From AP-15 sp963703855 (GTDB lineage: Bacteria > Pseudomonadota > Alphaproteobacteria > ATCC43930 > CGMCC-115725), in assembly GCA_963703855.1 (NCBI GenBank), contig CAVPFW010000025.1:1-64000 (forward strand): a stretch of 64,000 nt of DNA, read 5' to 3'. Under the pieces are notes generated by a model. The model was not told the DNA's origin and did not search any database. It saw nothing but the letters and a program-made list of their open reading frames with translations. Positions 1 through 9,139 of the stretch are shown here, piece after piece. The position numbers were made by a program, and so were the translations under genes. How positions within the stretch are numbered: the first letter of the stretch is position 1; every line of letters starts with the position of its first letter.

Positions 1-444
1 CATTTGGCGGGCGGGGTCGGCGCGTATTCGACGCCGGCTTTGCCGCCCGAGACGATGCCGGGGAGAACGATCGCCCTCGGTGTGCACGGTCCCGTTCGGT
101 AGCAGTGTGGTCGGCGGATTGGCCGGCGGAGAAACGGACTGAGCCGCGGGTGAAGTGCCATAGGTGACGGATGCACCCCCGCCGCTGACGATGCCGGGCG
201 ACTCGGCGCCATGGGTCGAGACTTGCGGGCCGGAGGCGCGGTTGCCGACCGTCCAGGCGGCGATGCCGAGCGCGCCGATCACGAAGCAGCCGATCGCGAT
301 CAGCCTGACCGGGCCGGCGCGCGCGTCCTTTGGCAGCCCGGCAATCGTCGCGATCAGCGGGCGCAGGACGAGGACGACAACCCCGAGCGCGATCCCGCCG
401 ATCCCGGCGACCTCTCCCAATGATTTGAGCTGGGACAGATCCAT
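1..444 (-). CDS. Two-helix membrane protein, partial at window edge
   Basis: The ATG at 444 lies 4 bases after the stop of the upstream TPR gene, so the two form an operon. The N-terminal 65 residues hold two hydrophobic segments (about residues 9-30 and 45-65) separated by a short basic loop. They are followed by a Gly/Ser-rich segment with the pattern THGAESPGIVSGGGASVTYG, which reappears in the TPR protein at its mature N-terminus. Near base 70 the frame seems to slip by one base: the alternative frame then reads VLPGIVSGGKAGVEYAP, a second copy of the same pattern. No enzyme family is recognised. The C-terminus lies outside the window. Confidence 0.55.
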   Translation of the reverse strand, partial: MDLSQLKSLGEVAGIGGIALGVVVLVLRPLIATIAGLPKDARAGPVRLIAIGCFVIGALGIAAWTVGNRASGPQVSTHGAESPGIVSGGGASVTYGTSPAAQSVSPPANPPTTLLPNGTVHTEGDRSPRHRLGRQSRRRIRADPARQM

Positions 445-448
445 GGCG

Positions 449-2489
449 CTACCTTCGTGGCTTTGGGGGATTGCCGGTGGTGGGAGAAGGCGCCGCCAGC
501 TCGTGTTGCAGGCGAGCGATCATGCGACCGGATGCCTCTGTCGCCTGCCCCATGCCGGCGGCCTGAAAGACCGGGTCCAGCTTGCTGAAAGCAGGTCAGC
601 GCGTCTTTGAGCCTATCCGTGCTGTGTGTCCGCTCCCCAAGGACAGCGAGGGTGAGGCCCATGTCGAATTGGGTGTTGGCCCATTCGAGCGGCACGTGCT
701 CGCGGGTGCGTTCCTTCAGCGCGGCGCGGTAGGCGTCGACGGCTTCGCTGCAGATGCTCCGTGCCGCTCTCGCGTTCGCCGAGCGTCTGCGAGCGCGATG
801 CCGAGGTTGTTCTGCGTGCCCGCCCAGTCGAGCGGCACGCGCTCGCGCGTCATTCCTTCAGCGCGCCGCGGTAGGCGTCGACGGCTTCCTCCAGCCGCCC
901 GTGCCGCTCTCGCGTTCCCCGAGCCTCTCGAGCGCGGTGCCGAGTTTGTTCTGCGTCTCGCCCATCGAGCGGCACGCGCTCGCGGGTCCTTTCCTTCAGC
1001 GCGCCGCGGGAGGCCACGACGGCTTCGTCCAGCCGCTCCGTGCCGCTCTCGCGTTCCCCGAGCGTCGAGCGCGGTGCCGAGTTGTTCTGCGTCGTCGCCC
1101 ATTGGAGCGGCACGCGCTCGCGGGTCCATTCCTTCAGCGCGGCGCGGTAGGCCGCCACGGCTCGTGCAGGCGCTCGGTGCCGCTCTCGCGTTCCCCGAGC
1201 GTCAAGAGCGCGGTTGCCGAGGTTGTTCTGCGTCATCGCCCAATGGAGCGGCACGCGCTCGCGCGTGCTTTAATCCTCCAGCGTGGGCGCGAAGGCGACG
1301 ACCGCCTTCCTCCAGCCGCGCGGTGCCGCTCTCGCGTTCGCCCAGCGTTCCGAAGCGCGTTGCCGAGGTTATTTTGCGTCCATCGCCCAGTCGAGCGGCA
1401 CGCGCTCCGGGTCCGTTCCTGCAGCGTCGGCGCGAAGGCGTCGACCGCCTCCTCCAGCCGCGCCGTGCCGCTCTCGCGGTGCCGCCAGCATCGAAGAGCG
1501 CGGGGCCGAGGTTTATTTTGTGTCTTGCCCATTGAGCGGCACGCGCTCGCGCGTGCTTTCCTCCAGCGCGTGCGCGGTAGGCGGCGAGCCGCCGCCAGCA
1601 GGCGCGCGGTCCCGCTCTCGCGTTCGCCCAGTCTGGAAGCGCGGTGCCGAGGTTGTTCTGCTTGTCGCCCATTGGAGCGGCACGCGGTCGCGGGTAAATT
1701 CCCGCAATGCGAGCTGATAGGTAGCGATCGCATTCATCAGCGCGGCGTCTGCTCGCCGCGTTCATCGCCTTGTTGCTGCAGGGCGCCGGCCTTGGCGGAC
1801 AGAAATCGGCCCTTCTCGTCGGGGTGGCCGGCGGGGACGAGGTCGGCCGCTTCTTGGAAATGGCGTGCGGCGTCGCGGTAATGCAGCCGGGTCATGGCGA
1901 TATTGCCGCGGACTCCGACATCGGCGGCGGCGCGCAGCATCCGCTGATCGGCGGCTGCCTGGGCCTGTTGCGCCAGTTGCTGGGCCTGATGTGCGGGCCG
2001 GCGAGTTCGGCCTGCTCGGCTTGGCTGACCAGCCGGTCGGCCTCGTCGAGACGGCCGGATTTGATCGCGGCGTTGGCGCGCTGGACTAAGTACGTTGCGG
2101 GTGACCGGGTCCTGGGGATCGAGCGCCGCCACCCTCGCCATTGCCGATTTGTATTGCTCGGCGACTTCGGCCAGTTTTTGCGGCAGCTTTTCGAGCGGGA
2201 CATCCTGCTGGCCGATGATCCGCAGCATCGCCACGGCGGCGCCCTGGGTGACGCCGAGCTTGCCGCTGAGATCAACGATCTTGTCGGTGAGCGGACCGAC
2301 GGCGCCAGCTGCGGCAGCCTTGGTCAGCGCCTGCACCTGTTCGGGCGTCAGCCCATATGTGACGGCCACGTTGCCGCCGGCGGTGATCGCCGGGCTCTGC
2401 GCGCCATGGGTTTCCGCGCGCTGGGCTCGGGCCAATGCCGGAACGGCCAACGCCGCCAACAAGAAGAGCAGCACGCCGGCCCTGGACAT
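449..2489 (-). CDS. Secreted TPR-repeat protein, multiply frameshifted
   Basis: A signal peptide (start MSRAGVLLF at 2489, after GAAAGGGC; an in-frame ATG at 2519 has no ribosome site) is followed by the motif THGAQSPAITAGGNVAVTYG and a helical region. Then come about eight TPR-type units of some 47 residues, each built on TQNNLG, LGERESG and RERVPL. The C-terminal tail ends at a TAG at 449-451. The repeats fall into all three frames and several unit lengths are not multiples of three (137-149 bases), so many one-base indels are needed. A further slip sits near 2090. TPR units of this kind act as protein-protein scaffolds; the partner is unknown. Either a sequencing artefact in repetitive DNA or a decaying gene. 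Confidence 0.6.
660..1740 (-). repeat. Tandem repeats of about 140 bp coding for TPR units
   Basis: The string GAGCGGCACG (plus strand) recurs near 688, 829, 966, 1105, 1244, 1393, 1531 and 1675, giving a period of about 137-149 bases. Each unit encodes one TPR-like helix pair on the minus strand. The uneven spacing in a coding repeat points to indels. Confidence 0.75.
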
Positions 2490-2845
2490 CCGCCGAGCCC
2501 TTTCGCCTCCGTCTGACATTTCTTATAAATTGAAATTACCTTTTTTGAAAAAAATGCCGCGTGAGATTGCGGGGTTGCCCATCCCCCCCTCGGACGATCG
2601 TCATTCCGAGATAGCCTGAAGGGCTATATAAGGAACCTATGAACACCGGCCCGTGCCCTATCCCGAGGGGCCTGGATTTCGGGTTCGCGAGCTGCGCCCG
2701 CGCCCCGGTATGATGCAATGTTCGATCGGTCTTTGTCGCCGCCGGCGGGTCGCAGCCACCCCTCGGCGGCCCGTCCCGCGAAGCGCAAAACTCGTTGCGG
2801 ATAGGGCGTCCCCTCTTTAACGGGTAAATTCTCGAAACGCGGCGG

Positions 2846-2974
2846 ATGGCGGCGGTTCTCGGGATCGCGGGCGATCTCGTGCAGGGCGCGGTGTTCACCG
2901 TCACGGTGGTGCGCGCCGGACTCGAGCGCGACCCCGCTTACGAGCAGGCACGCGGCGCCGCCGGAAATCGGTAA
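2846..2974 (+). CDS. Possible small ORF in the gap before the lipoprotein gene
   Basis: A 42-codon plus-strand frame starting with ATG ends at TAA. Its composition (MAAVLGIAGDLVQGAVF at the start, then acidic and basic helical residues) looks protein-like and it is convergent with the neighbouring minus-strand lipoprotein gene. There is no clear ribosome site and the opposite strand is also open here. It may be the tail of a frameshifted gene. The rest of 2520-2990 shows no convincing gene. Confidence 0.2.
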   Translation: MAAVLGIAGDLVQGAVFTVTVVRAGLERDPAYEQARGAAGNR

Positions 2975-2989
2975 CGTGGGGAATCCTGT

Positions 2990-3546
2990 TCCATCGCCAA
3001 AAAACGGACCCGCCGCCTCGAGCCCCGTCAGGGGCCCCGGGTACGCGAGGGTAACCGTCAGATGCTGCTGCAATCGCGGGCCATTCGACCTGCGACATCT
3101 GGCGCGGGATCAACCAGGCATAGAACGGGGGGCGCTGAAAGGTCCTCGATCCCGAGACGCCCACCGCCCAGGTTTTCAACGAGACGATCTTGACGTACAA
3201 GCCGCTGACCGGGGGCGAGGTAGAACTCCGGTGTCAAGGTCGATGTCCCTGCCCCAACTCTCGGGCGCGATGCGATAATACCCTGGCGGAACGTCGCGAT
3301 AGAACGCGCTGCCGTTCGCGACAGCCCCGACATAGCTGCCGTTGATGTCGATCAGGGCGAGGTTGAGGACCTCGTAGGGTTCACGGGGCGGTAGAACCAG
3401 ACCCGGGCCTCGCCCGCCGGGAGCGGCGGCGCCGGCGGCCGCAACTTGCGCCGAGCCGCCGGCGTCGGCGCAGCCCGCCACGATCAGCAGCAGGCCGCTC
3501 GCCCATGGCAGCCATCTTCGTGGTCGTGGCGCGAGATGTTCGCCAT
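2990..3546 (-). CDS. DUF2846-like lipoprotein, frameshifted
   Basis: The gene starts at an ATG preceded by AAGGAG. A short hydrophobic signal ends in the lipobox IVAGC, so the mature protein should be a lipid-anchored envelope protein. The body reads YEVLNLALIDINGSYVG, then VPPGYYRI, then FYLAPGQRLYVKIV and FYAWLIPRQMSQVEW, the layout of DUF2846 proteins (small beta-rich domain, PGxY turn). Three frames must be joined: one slip lies within the first 20 codons, one near 3240 and one near 3190. The 3' end is uncertain and could be anywhere from about 2900 to 3010. Function of the family is unknown. Confidence 0.5.
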
Positions 3547-3692
3547 CGGCATTCTCCTTGCTTCTTTCGCTCCCGCCGGCGTCCTCAGGACCACCGCCCT
3601 CGGGCGATGTTCGCGCGAGGCAGCCCGCGCCCTCCCCCGAGGGGCCATAGCCACGCCCGATGTTATCCATAGGGACACGCCGAAACGGCGAT

Positions 3693-4074
3693 TTATTCCG
3701 CGACCAGGACGCAGCGGTCGTGGCGGCAGCGGGTCGGGATCGTTTTCGGGCGTGCTTTAAGTAGCCGGGCGTGCGCTTCGAGCAGCCGGGCCAAAGCGAT
3801 GTTTTTCATCGTCCGTAAGGGTCGAGCGGGTCATTCCCTGCCAACCTCCGGGCTGTCCTCGACCAGGGTTCCGATCAGGCGCAACAGCGCTTGATGCTCG
3901 GGATTCCGCGGGCCTCTGTTGAGGAATGCACCGATGTCGATATCGGTCGACTGGCCGCCCGATGGGGCGTTCACCTTCGTGCCTGACGAAGACGCGTCCG
4001 GTGGCCCGGTACGCAGCGCGAAACCACCGATCCCCGTTGGGGCTGCTGTCAAGCTTCCTCGTTTCGACCGCCAT
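3693..4074 (-). CDS. Small hypothetical protein, frameshifted
   Basis: The ATG at 4074 follows TAGGAG at good spacing. The reading MAVETRKLDSSPNGDRWF continues after a one-base slip with a soluble segment (STDIDIGAFLNRG, then HQALLRLIGTLVED). After another slip near 3800 it continues with a leucine-rich helix (NIALARLLEAHARLLKARP) and a TAA at 3693. No family is recognised. In an unslipped frame the ORF would stop at 3757. Confidence 0.35.
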
Positions 4075-4214
4075 CCATCGCTCCTATCATCGCCGCCCAG
4101 CATATGGGGATCGGAGCCGATCGGCGAGAACGGCGGGCGAGCCGCTTGCACCGCGGCAGAAACCGCACGATGCCGTCCTCGCAGCGCGCCGCTTGCCCAG
4201 GCGGGGGAGGCCCC

Positions 4215-4990
4215 TCAGCCTGCGCGCCCCATTCTCAAGCCCGCCGAACCGCCGAAGATCAGTTGTGTCGCGACATCGGGGATGCGGGCGCGCCAGGCAT
4301 TGTTGTCGTAGGCGGCGATCGGCAAGCCGAGCGTGCGTGCCCAGGCGCGAAATTGTCGGCGGGTCACCGGCGGCCTTAACCGGCTCGCCGCAAGAAACGA
4401 CACGAAATTGGCCTCCATCCCCCAGTAACCCGCCGCTTTGGGCCGCAAATTCCGGCACATCGCACGCGTGTCGGCTGCCGCTTCGGCGGCGCCGAGCTTG
4501 TCCCAGATGTCCGCGTAGAGATAATCGACCGGCTTGGACGACCGCCACGCGCGGCCATCGATCTGCTCGATCGCAAACCGGTCGGCAGCAGGCCAGTCGG
4601 AACCGCCGATTGCGCCGAACAGATCGATCACTTCGGGGTCGCGCTCGAGCACCGTGACGTGGCGCACCGCCGGGCGCAGCAGCGCGTTGTAGAGCGCCAG
4701 TCCCATGCCGACCCGGCGATCACGACATGGCCGCGCATCAGTGCGAGATGCGGCGCCAGGCTTTCGATCTCGACCGGGCTCAGCGACATCCAGACGCGAT
4801 CCTCCCGGATCAGCAGATAGTTCTCGGCGCAGATCTGCAGGCCGCGGAAATAGCCGCGCAGCACCGGCTGGTGTTGGCGTTTGAGCTCCCACGAGCCCGC
4901 CCGTCCGGCGCGGTAGGGCGGCACTCGGATCTCCGGCCAGGGCAGGGTCCAGCGCTCGATGATCCCACCCTCGGAGGCATCGATTGTCAC
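4215..4990 (-). CDS. SAM-binding / spermidine-synthase-like protein, one frameshift
   Basis: Probable Rossmann-fold methyltransferase. The first half reads in one frame to GHVVIAG; the second continues in another from VGMGLALYNAL. One additional base near 4723 would give VVIAGLGMGLAL, a textbook motif I (GxGxG) for S-adenosylmethionine binding. It is followed by the acidic strand end VTVLERDPEVI (motif II) and VDYLYADIWDKL (motif IV-like). The overall layout resembles spermidine synthase and O-methyltransferase folds; the substrate cannot be told. The GTG start at 4990 sits 8 bases after the upstream stop, so this is the last gene of the five-gene cluster. The length (776 bases) is one short of a multiple of three, which fits a single missing base. 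Confidence 0.6.
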
Positions 4991-4998
4991 GGCTCCGC

Positions 4999-5583
4999 TT
5001 ATAACGGCGCTTTCGGGGGCAGCGCCGGCGGCGGCATGTCCTCGAACTCGATCGCCGGCATGTGCTGAATGAATGCGGCGGGATCGCCGGCGCTGCCCGG
5101 CTCGTTCCGACGCGGCGGCGCGCCGGCAAGCCGCCGGTCCTCGTCCGGCGGGCCCTTCGGCACGTCGAGGTCGCGCGCGGTGCCGGCCTGGTCCATGCCT
5201 TGCTCGATCCGCTCCTTGGCATGCCCGATGCGGTCGGCGAGCTCGCGGCTGTAGGGCACGCGGAAGGCGCGCGGCGTCCCGGCGGGCATGTTGTCGCCGT
5301 CCAGCGCCTCGAGCCAAAGATAGATCGACCCCGGCAGCCCGTTCAGCTTGTCGGGCTCGACCACGGTCGCCCAGTGCAGCTGAAAATGCTCGGGCACACG
5401 CGCCTCGCTCGGCCAGCCGATGAGCCCGGCGATCGAGGCGTAGGATACCCCGAAGAACAGGGTGGTCAACGCAATCGCCGCCGATTTTACGCCCCAATGC
5501 CAGCGCGAGGCGACGTTGAGGCTCAGCAGCAGCACCGCGATGGCGACATACGACAGGACGACCCCGGTCAGCGGCAGGGCCAT
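4999..5583 (-). CDS. Membrane protein with proline-rich tail, unknown
   Basis: The product has 194 residues. Two hydrophobic segments occupy residues about 5-25 and 33-57. A predicted extracytoplasmic region follows (WATVVEPDKLNG, GSIYLWLEALDG, RAFRVPYSRELADRI), then a charged, proline-rich C-terminus. No family is recognised. It lies 28 bases after the periplasmic-domain gene and 8 bases before the methyltransferase-fold gene. This suggests it is a structural partner of the ExbB-like channel encoded upstream, but that is inference from position only. Confidence 0.65.
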   Translation of the reverse strand: MALPLTGVVLSYVAIAVLLLSLNVASRWHWGVKSAAIALTTLFFGVSYASIAGLIGWPSEARVPEHFQLHWATVVEPDKLNGLPGSIYLWLEALDGDNMPAGTPRAFRVPYSRELADRIGHAKERIEQGMDQAGTARDLDVPKGPPDEDRRLAGAPPRRNEPGSAGDPAAFIQHMPAIEFEDMPPPALPPKAPL

Positions 5584-5611
5584 GGCTTCCCCACAGCGTC
5601 GCCCGGCACCG

Positions 5612-6265
5612 TCACTGGCGGACCGCGGCGCCGACCGCGGACAGGTTCGAGCGGACCTTGCGGGTCTCCCGGATCAGCGATTTCGGGCGCGTGTTTATGT
5701 CGGTGACCTTGCCGTCCCCGCTGATCGTGAAGCGCACCGCGGTCTTCTCGTCGCCGGTATGGTCGAGGAACAGGCGGTCGTAGAAGACCACCTCGACCTT
5801 GGGATTGATTTTCTCGACCGTGACGCTGACCGGGACCGGGTCGGGTGTGGTGGCGAGAAAGTGGTGGACGTTGACGACGTATTCGCCGGGAATGAGACCG
5901 CGCATTTGCACGATTTCCTGACGGATCGGGTTGCGGATGGTTTTGCCGTTGACCACGATCGTGTTCTTGTAGTCCCCGCGGTCGTCACGATCGAGGCTCA
6001 TCAGCCCGGCCTCCATCACATGGTACCAGACGATGTTGCCCTGCGGGTCCTCGACATAGGTGTCGATGTCGTCGGGGTGGTTGTCGGGCCAGCTGACGGT
6101 CACGAGCATTGCGGCCTTGGTGTCGACCTTGCCTTGCTTCGCATCTGTGTTGATTGCGAGATAGGCCAGAAAGAACATGAAGGCGACAACCTGGAGCCCC
6201 TTGAACAGCATTACCGTGAACGGTTCGAACGGCTCCTCCCGGTCCCAATTGCTAAACCCTTCCAT
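5612..6265 (-). CDS. One-helix membrane protein with periplasmic beta domain, channel partner
   Basis: The start at 6265 (GGAGG 4 bases upstream) is preferred over an in-frame ATG at 6295; it overlaps the end of the channel gene by 14 bases, implying translational coupling. The protein has 217 residues: a short cytoplasmic N-terminus, one membrane helix (about residues 18-38), and a long periplasmic region beginning AAMLVTVSWPDNHPDDIDTY and continuing with VEDPQGNIVWYH. That segment resembles the DxDxxVxDPxG core of DUF2135-type domains. The topology matches ExbD/TolR/MotB, but the helix lacks the aspartate those proteins use for proton transfer. Likely a stator-like partner of the channel; function unproven. 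Confidence 0.65.
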   Translation of the reverse strand: MEGFSNWDREEPFEPFTVMLFKGLQVVAFMFFLAYLAINTDAKQGKVDTKAAMLVTVSWPDNHPDDIDTYVEDPQGNIVWYHVMEAGLMSLDRDDRGDYKNTIVVNGKTIRNPIRQEIVQMRGLIPGEYVVNVHHFLATTPDPVPVSVTVEKINPKVEVVFYDRLFLDHTGDEKTAVRFTISGDGKVTDINTRPKSLIRETRKVRSNLSAVGAAVRQ

Positions 6266-7028
6266 GCGCCTCCCGCTCGAGCGTCGAGACGACAAAAACC
6301 TCGGTCAGGTCGGTAGTGATATCGAACAAATAGGCCGACGCATTGTCGAGGATATAGTATTGCGCTTTTACCAGGATCGAACCGACAAGACCGGCGAGGG
6401 TCGTATACATCGCGACTGCCATGCCGCCGCTCATGACCTTCATCGACAACTTCATCGAGGTCGGGTCGAAATTGTCGAGGGTGGCGATCGGGAACAGCAT
6501 CAGGATGAACCCGACGATAGTGCCGAGCAACCCGAGTTTCAACAGCGCGTCGCCGGCGAAGGCGCCGAACTGCATCGGCGATCTGAGCTTGTCGGCGAGC
6601 CCGCGCAACAGCAGGGTCTGGTCGAGACGCCGCTCCCGCCCCTGCTTCTGCGCCTTGACCACGAGGTTGCGGATGTAGTCCGTGATCCGCCCTGCCGGCA
6701 GCGCGGCGCCGTTGTCGGTGACGACCCTCCGCCCCTCGATCCGATAGGCAGCGACCCCGTCCATGACGCGATCGCGCACCCGATGCGCGGTATTGATCTC
6801 GCGCGAGATGGTGACGATGCTGACAAGGCAATGGGCCGATATCGCAATATAGAGGACGCAGATCAACACCGAGATGCCGCTGCGGTCCTGCGTCGTCATC
6901 AGCTGGAACAGGCTGTAATGCCAGGCGATCGCGAAGCCGAACAATGTCACGCCGGTGAAGATCATCCACCGCAATAACGGGAAGTAATCTCGGGCCCCCC
7001 GCTCGGCACCGAACCAGCGGAACATCAT
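6252..7028 (-). CDS. MotA/TolQ/ExbB-family channel-like membrane protein
   Basis: The product has 258 residues and four predicted membrane helices (about 18-38, 52-74, 160-180, 195-218), with a basic cytoplasmic region between helices 2 and 3. The last pair carries the family signature: LGLLGTIVGFILML, then SGGMAVAMYTTLAGLVGS. Members of this family form proton-driven stators that power TonB, Tol, flagellar or gliding systems. It starts 9 bases after the nuclease stop and overlaps the next gene, so the five genes 7543-4215 are probably one operon. None of the usual partners (TonB, Tol-Pal, MotB with OmpA domain) is nearby, so the powered process is unknown. Confidence 0.75.
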   Translation of the reverse strand: MMFRWFGAERGARDYFPLLRWMIFTGVTLFGFAIAWHYSLFQLMTTQDRSGISVLICVLYIAISAHCLVSIVTISREINTAHRVRDRVMDGVAAYRIEGRRVVTDNGAALPAGRITDYIRNLVVKAQKQGRERRLDQTLLLRGLADKLRSPMQFGAFAGDALLKLGLLGTIVGFILMLFPIATLDNFDPTSMKLSMKVMSGGMAVAMYTTLAGLVGSILVKAQYYILDNASAYLFDITTDLTEVFVVSTLEREAHGRV

Positions 7029-7037
7029 CCGCGCCCG

Positions 7038-7543
7038 TCACCTTTCCTGCGGATGGCCCGCGAGCATCTCGCGGTAATCGGCGGGAGCCGTGAACGGCCC
7101 GCGCCAGATGCCGATGCCCTTGGCCTTGGCCGCCGCCTCGACGGCGACGTAGTCGGTCGTTTCCTTGGGCAGCGCCACCGCCATGCCGGCCTCGACCAGC
7201 GCCCGGTTGAGGTCGACCCCGCCCGCCTTGCACACCGCGAACACCCGCCCGAACCGGTCGACCCGGCGTTGCTCGCAGGTCACATCCTGCGTGCCGACGA
7301 TATTGAGCAGGGTCTTTGCCGATGCCGTGGAGCAGTCCCATGCCCGGCTTCCGGCATAGCATGGCTGCCCTTTGACCGGCGCATCGACCCCGAAGAGGAT
7401 GATGTGCTTGCCGTCAGGCTCAGCATGGCCGGTCCGATCACCTCCGCCGAGCCGCGATAGACCAGCGGATCGCCAGCGGCTGCTCGGGGCGCGAAGCCCG
7501 CTAACGCAATACCGGCGGCCACAACGATAGCTTTACCCGTCAT
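7038..7543 (-). CDS. Secreted thermonuclease-like (SNase fold) protein, one frameshift
   Basis: A signal peptide (MTGKAIVVAAGIALAGFAPR, cleaved after an AAA motif) precedes an SNase-like domain: IGPAMLSL, then after a one-base slip near 7415 DGKHIILFGVDAP, QDVTCEQRRVDRFGRVFAVC and NRALVEAGMAVALP, ending in the usual GIWRGPF and P-x-x-YR elements. This matches the short secreted staphylococcal-nuclease-related proteins common in alphaproteobacteria, which often carry paired cysteines. Whether it cleaves nucleic acid cannot be told. It is the first gene of the five-gene cluster and is divergent from the pentapeptide-repeat gene, with only 27 bases between the two start codons. Confidence 0.7.
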
Positions 7544-7570
7544 GGTGACGGATGATAGTCAACGGCCGTC

Positions 7571-8344
7571 ATGAAGTCTTCGATCTTCGCGGCCCTCTGG
7601 ATCCTCACCCTCGGGCTTTTGGTCACTTCCGCCGGATCGGGTTGGGCCGATGATCGCGGTGAATTCTTGGCCGGGCGGGTCAAGAATTGCGTCGGCTGTG
7701 ATCTCGCCGGCGCCAACCTCAAGCGCTTCGACCTATCCCAGGCCGATTTGGCCGGCGCCAATCTCGCCGGCGCCGATCTGCATCGTGCGAACCTCGCCGG
7801 CGCGAACCTCGCCGGCGCGAACCTCGCCGGCGCCAATCTCAATAAAGCCGACTTGAAGCGCGCCAACCTCGCCAATGCTCGCCTGCCCAAGGCAATGCTG
7901 TTCGAGGCCGATTTGAGCGGGGCCGATTTGAGCCGGGCCGACCTCTCGGGTGCAATGATGGGATCCAGCCATCTCACCTTGGCGATGATTGAAGGCGCCA
8001 ATATCGTCGACGCCGATCTCGCCGACGCGCTGATGCACGGCGCCAAGCTGAAGGGCGCCGACCTCTCGCGCTCGGATCTCGGCCAGGCGACATTGCGCCG
8101 TGCAGAGCTCAGCGGCGCAAAACTCGAAGGAGCCGGCCTCGTCCGGGCCGACCTCAGGGGCGCCCACCTGAACGGCGCCGATCTGCGCAGCGCCGACATG
8201 CTGCGCGCCGATCTGACCGGCGCCGACCTCGCGCACGCCGATCTGAGGGGCGCGCGGCTGCTGCTGGCGACGCTGATCGACGCAAAACTCGACGGGGCCG
8301 AGTTCGCGGGCACGATCATGCCGGACGGCACGACGCACCAATAG
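7571..8344 (+). CDS. Secreted pentapeptide-repeat protein
   Basis: The product has 257 residues: a signal peptide (about residues 1-26), a CVGC pair at about 40-43, then some 40 consecutive A(D/N)Lxx pentapeptides filling the rest of the chain. Such repeats fold into a right-handed quadrilateral beta-helix. Some members mimic DNA (Qnr, MfpA) but most have no known role, and this one is predicted to be exported, which argues against gyrase protection. Codons are intact throughout despite frameshifts in the flanking genes. At 7785-7835 the DNA itself is a near-perfect 15-bp tandem repeat encoding AGANL units. Confidence 0.85.
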   Translation: MKSSIFAALWILTLGLLVTSAGSGWADDRGEFLAGRVKNCVGCDLAGANLKRFDLSQADLAGANLAGADLHRANLAGANLAGANLAGANLNKADLKRANLANARLPKAMLFEADLSGADLSRADLSGAMMGSSHLTLAMIEGANIVDADLADALMHGAKLKGADLSRSDLGQATLRRAELSGAKLEGAGLVRADLRGAHLNGADLRSADMLRADLTGADLAHADLRGARLLLATLIDAKLDGAEFAGTIMPDGTTHQ

Positions 8345-8351
8345 CCGGCGG

Positions 8352-9139
8352 TCATTTGACCGTGACAGCCGGCGGCCGTTGACCGAAACATCGGGCTGCA
8401 ACAGCTCGAGCCGCGTCGAGCTCTCGAACTGACCGATCGTGAGCTTGCCGCTGCCGCTGAATTCCGCCTGGCCGGGCTTGCGCAGAAACCGGGTCTCGAG
8501 CACGACCCGCATGTCGCTGGTGGCGAGCTTGCTGCAGCGCCGGTTGATGTAGAGGGAGCCAACCGGGGTCTCACCCGGCGCGGGAGCGGTGTCGACGCAC
8601 TCCCATCCGTCGCGGCCATAGCGCGCCTTGAAGAAATTGCCTAGGGTGTAGGCTTCTTTGCGCTGCTGCGGGCCTGCTTGCGGGTCGGTGACGATGCGCA
8701 GGCCCGCGAGCGTGCCGCCGCCATCGAACAGCGTGGACACGATCACCGGGAAATCCAGAACCTTGGTCCCACTGTATTGGGCGATCAGGGTCCGCGCACG
8801 ATGCGCCTTCGCCCAGTATTCGAGCTCGTCGTCATAGCGGAAATACACCTCGCGCAGCCCGTTCGGCTCGGGCCGGCACTTCTCGTAATCGGACCAGCCG
8901 GAAAGGGCTTGCTGCGGCGGGCCGCCATTGCTGCCGCAGGCGTAATCGACAAAAGCATCGCGCGGCAGCGCGGCCGCCGAGGTGCCGAGCTTCAGGGTCC
9001 AGATATCGGCGCGCGCGGGCGGCTCCTCGGCACCGGTCGAGCCGGCGCCGAGGGCGAGCGCGGCAACGACGAGGACGGCCCGGGCGGTCCGAAACGGCCG
9101 AGGTGGACGGGCTCGCCGGTCCACCTCGCGCCACCTCAT
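8352..9139 (-). CDS. Secreted protein coupled to the PQQ dehydrogenase gene, unknown
   Basis: The start ATG overlaps the TGA of the dehydrogenase gene by one base (TGATG), indicating translational coupling. After a signal sequence (about residues 15-38) the mature part is about 225 residues, with four or more cysteines (VDYACGSNGG, YEKCRPEPNG, DGWECVDT, INRRCSKL) and REVYFRYDDELEY. No enzyme family is recognised. A one-base slip near 8375 is inferred because only that frame gives a stop (PPAVTVK then TGA at 8352); otherwise the frame runs on through the antisense of the pentapeptide gene. Presumably works with the periplasmic dehydrogenase. Confidence 0.6.

Noticed and set aside
4215..7543. 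Zorya-type defence system
   Set aside because: A MotA-like gene is present but there is no MotB/OmpA-domain ZorB, no ZorC/ZorD/ZorE, and the nuclease is exported.
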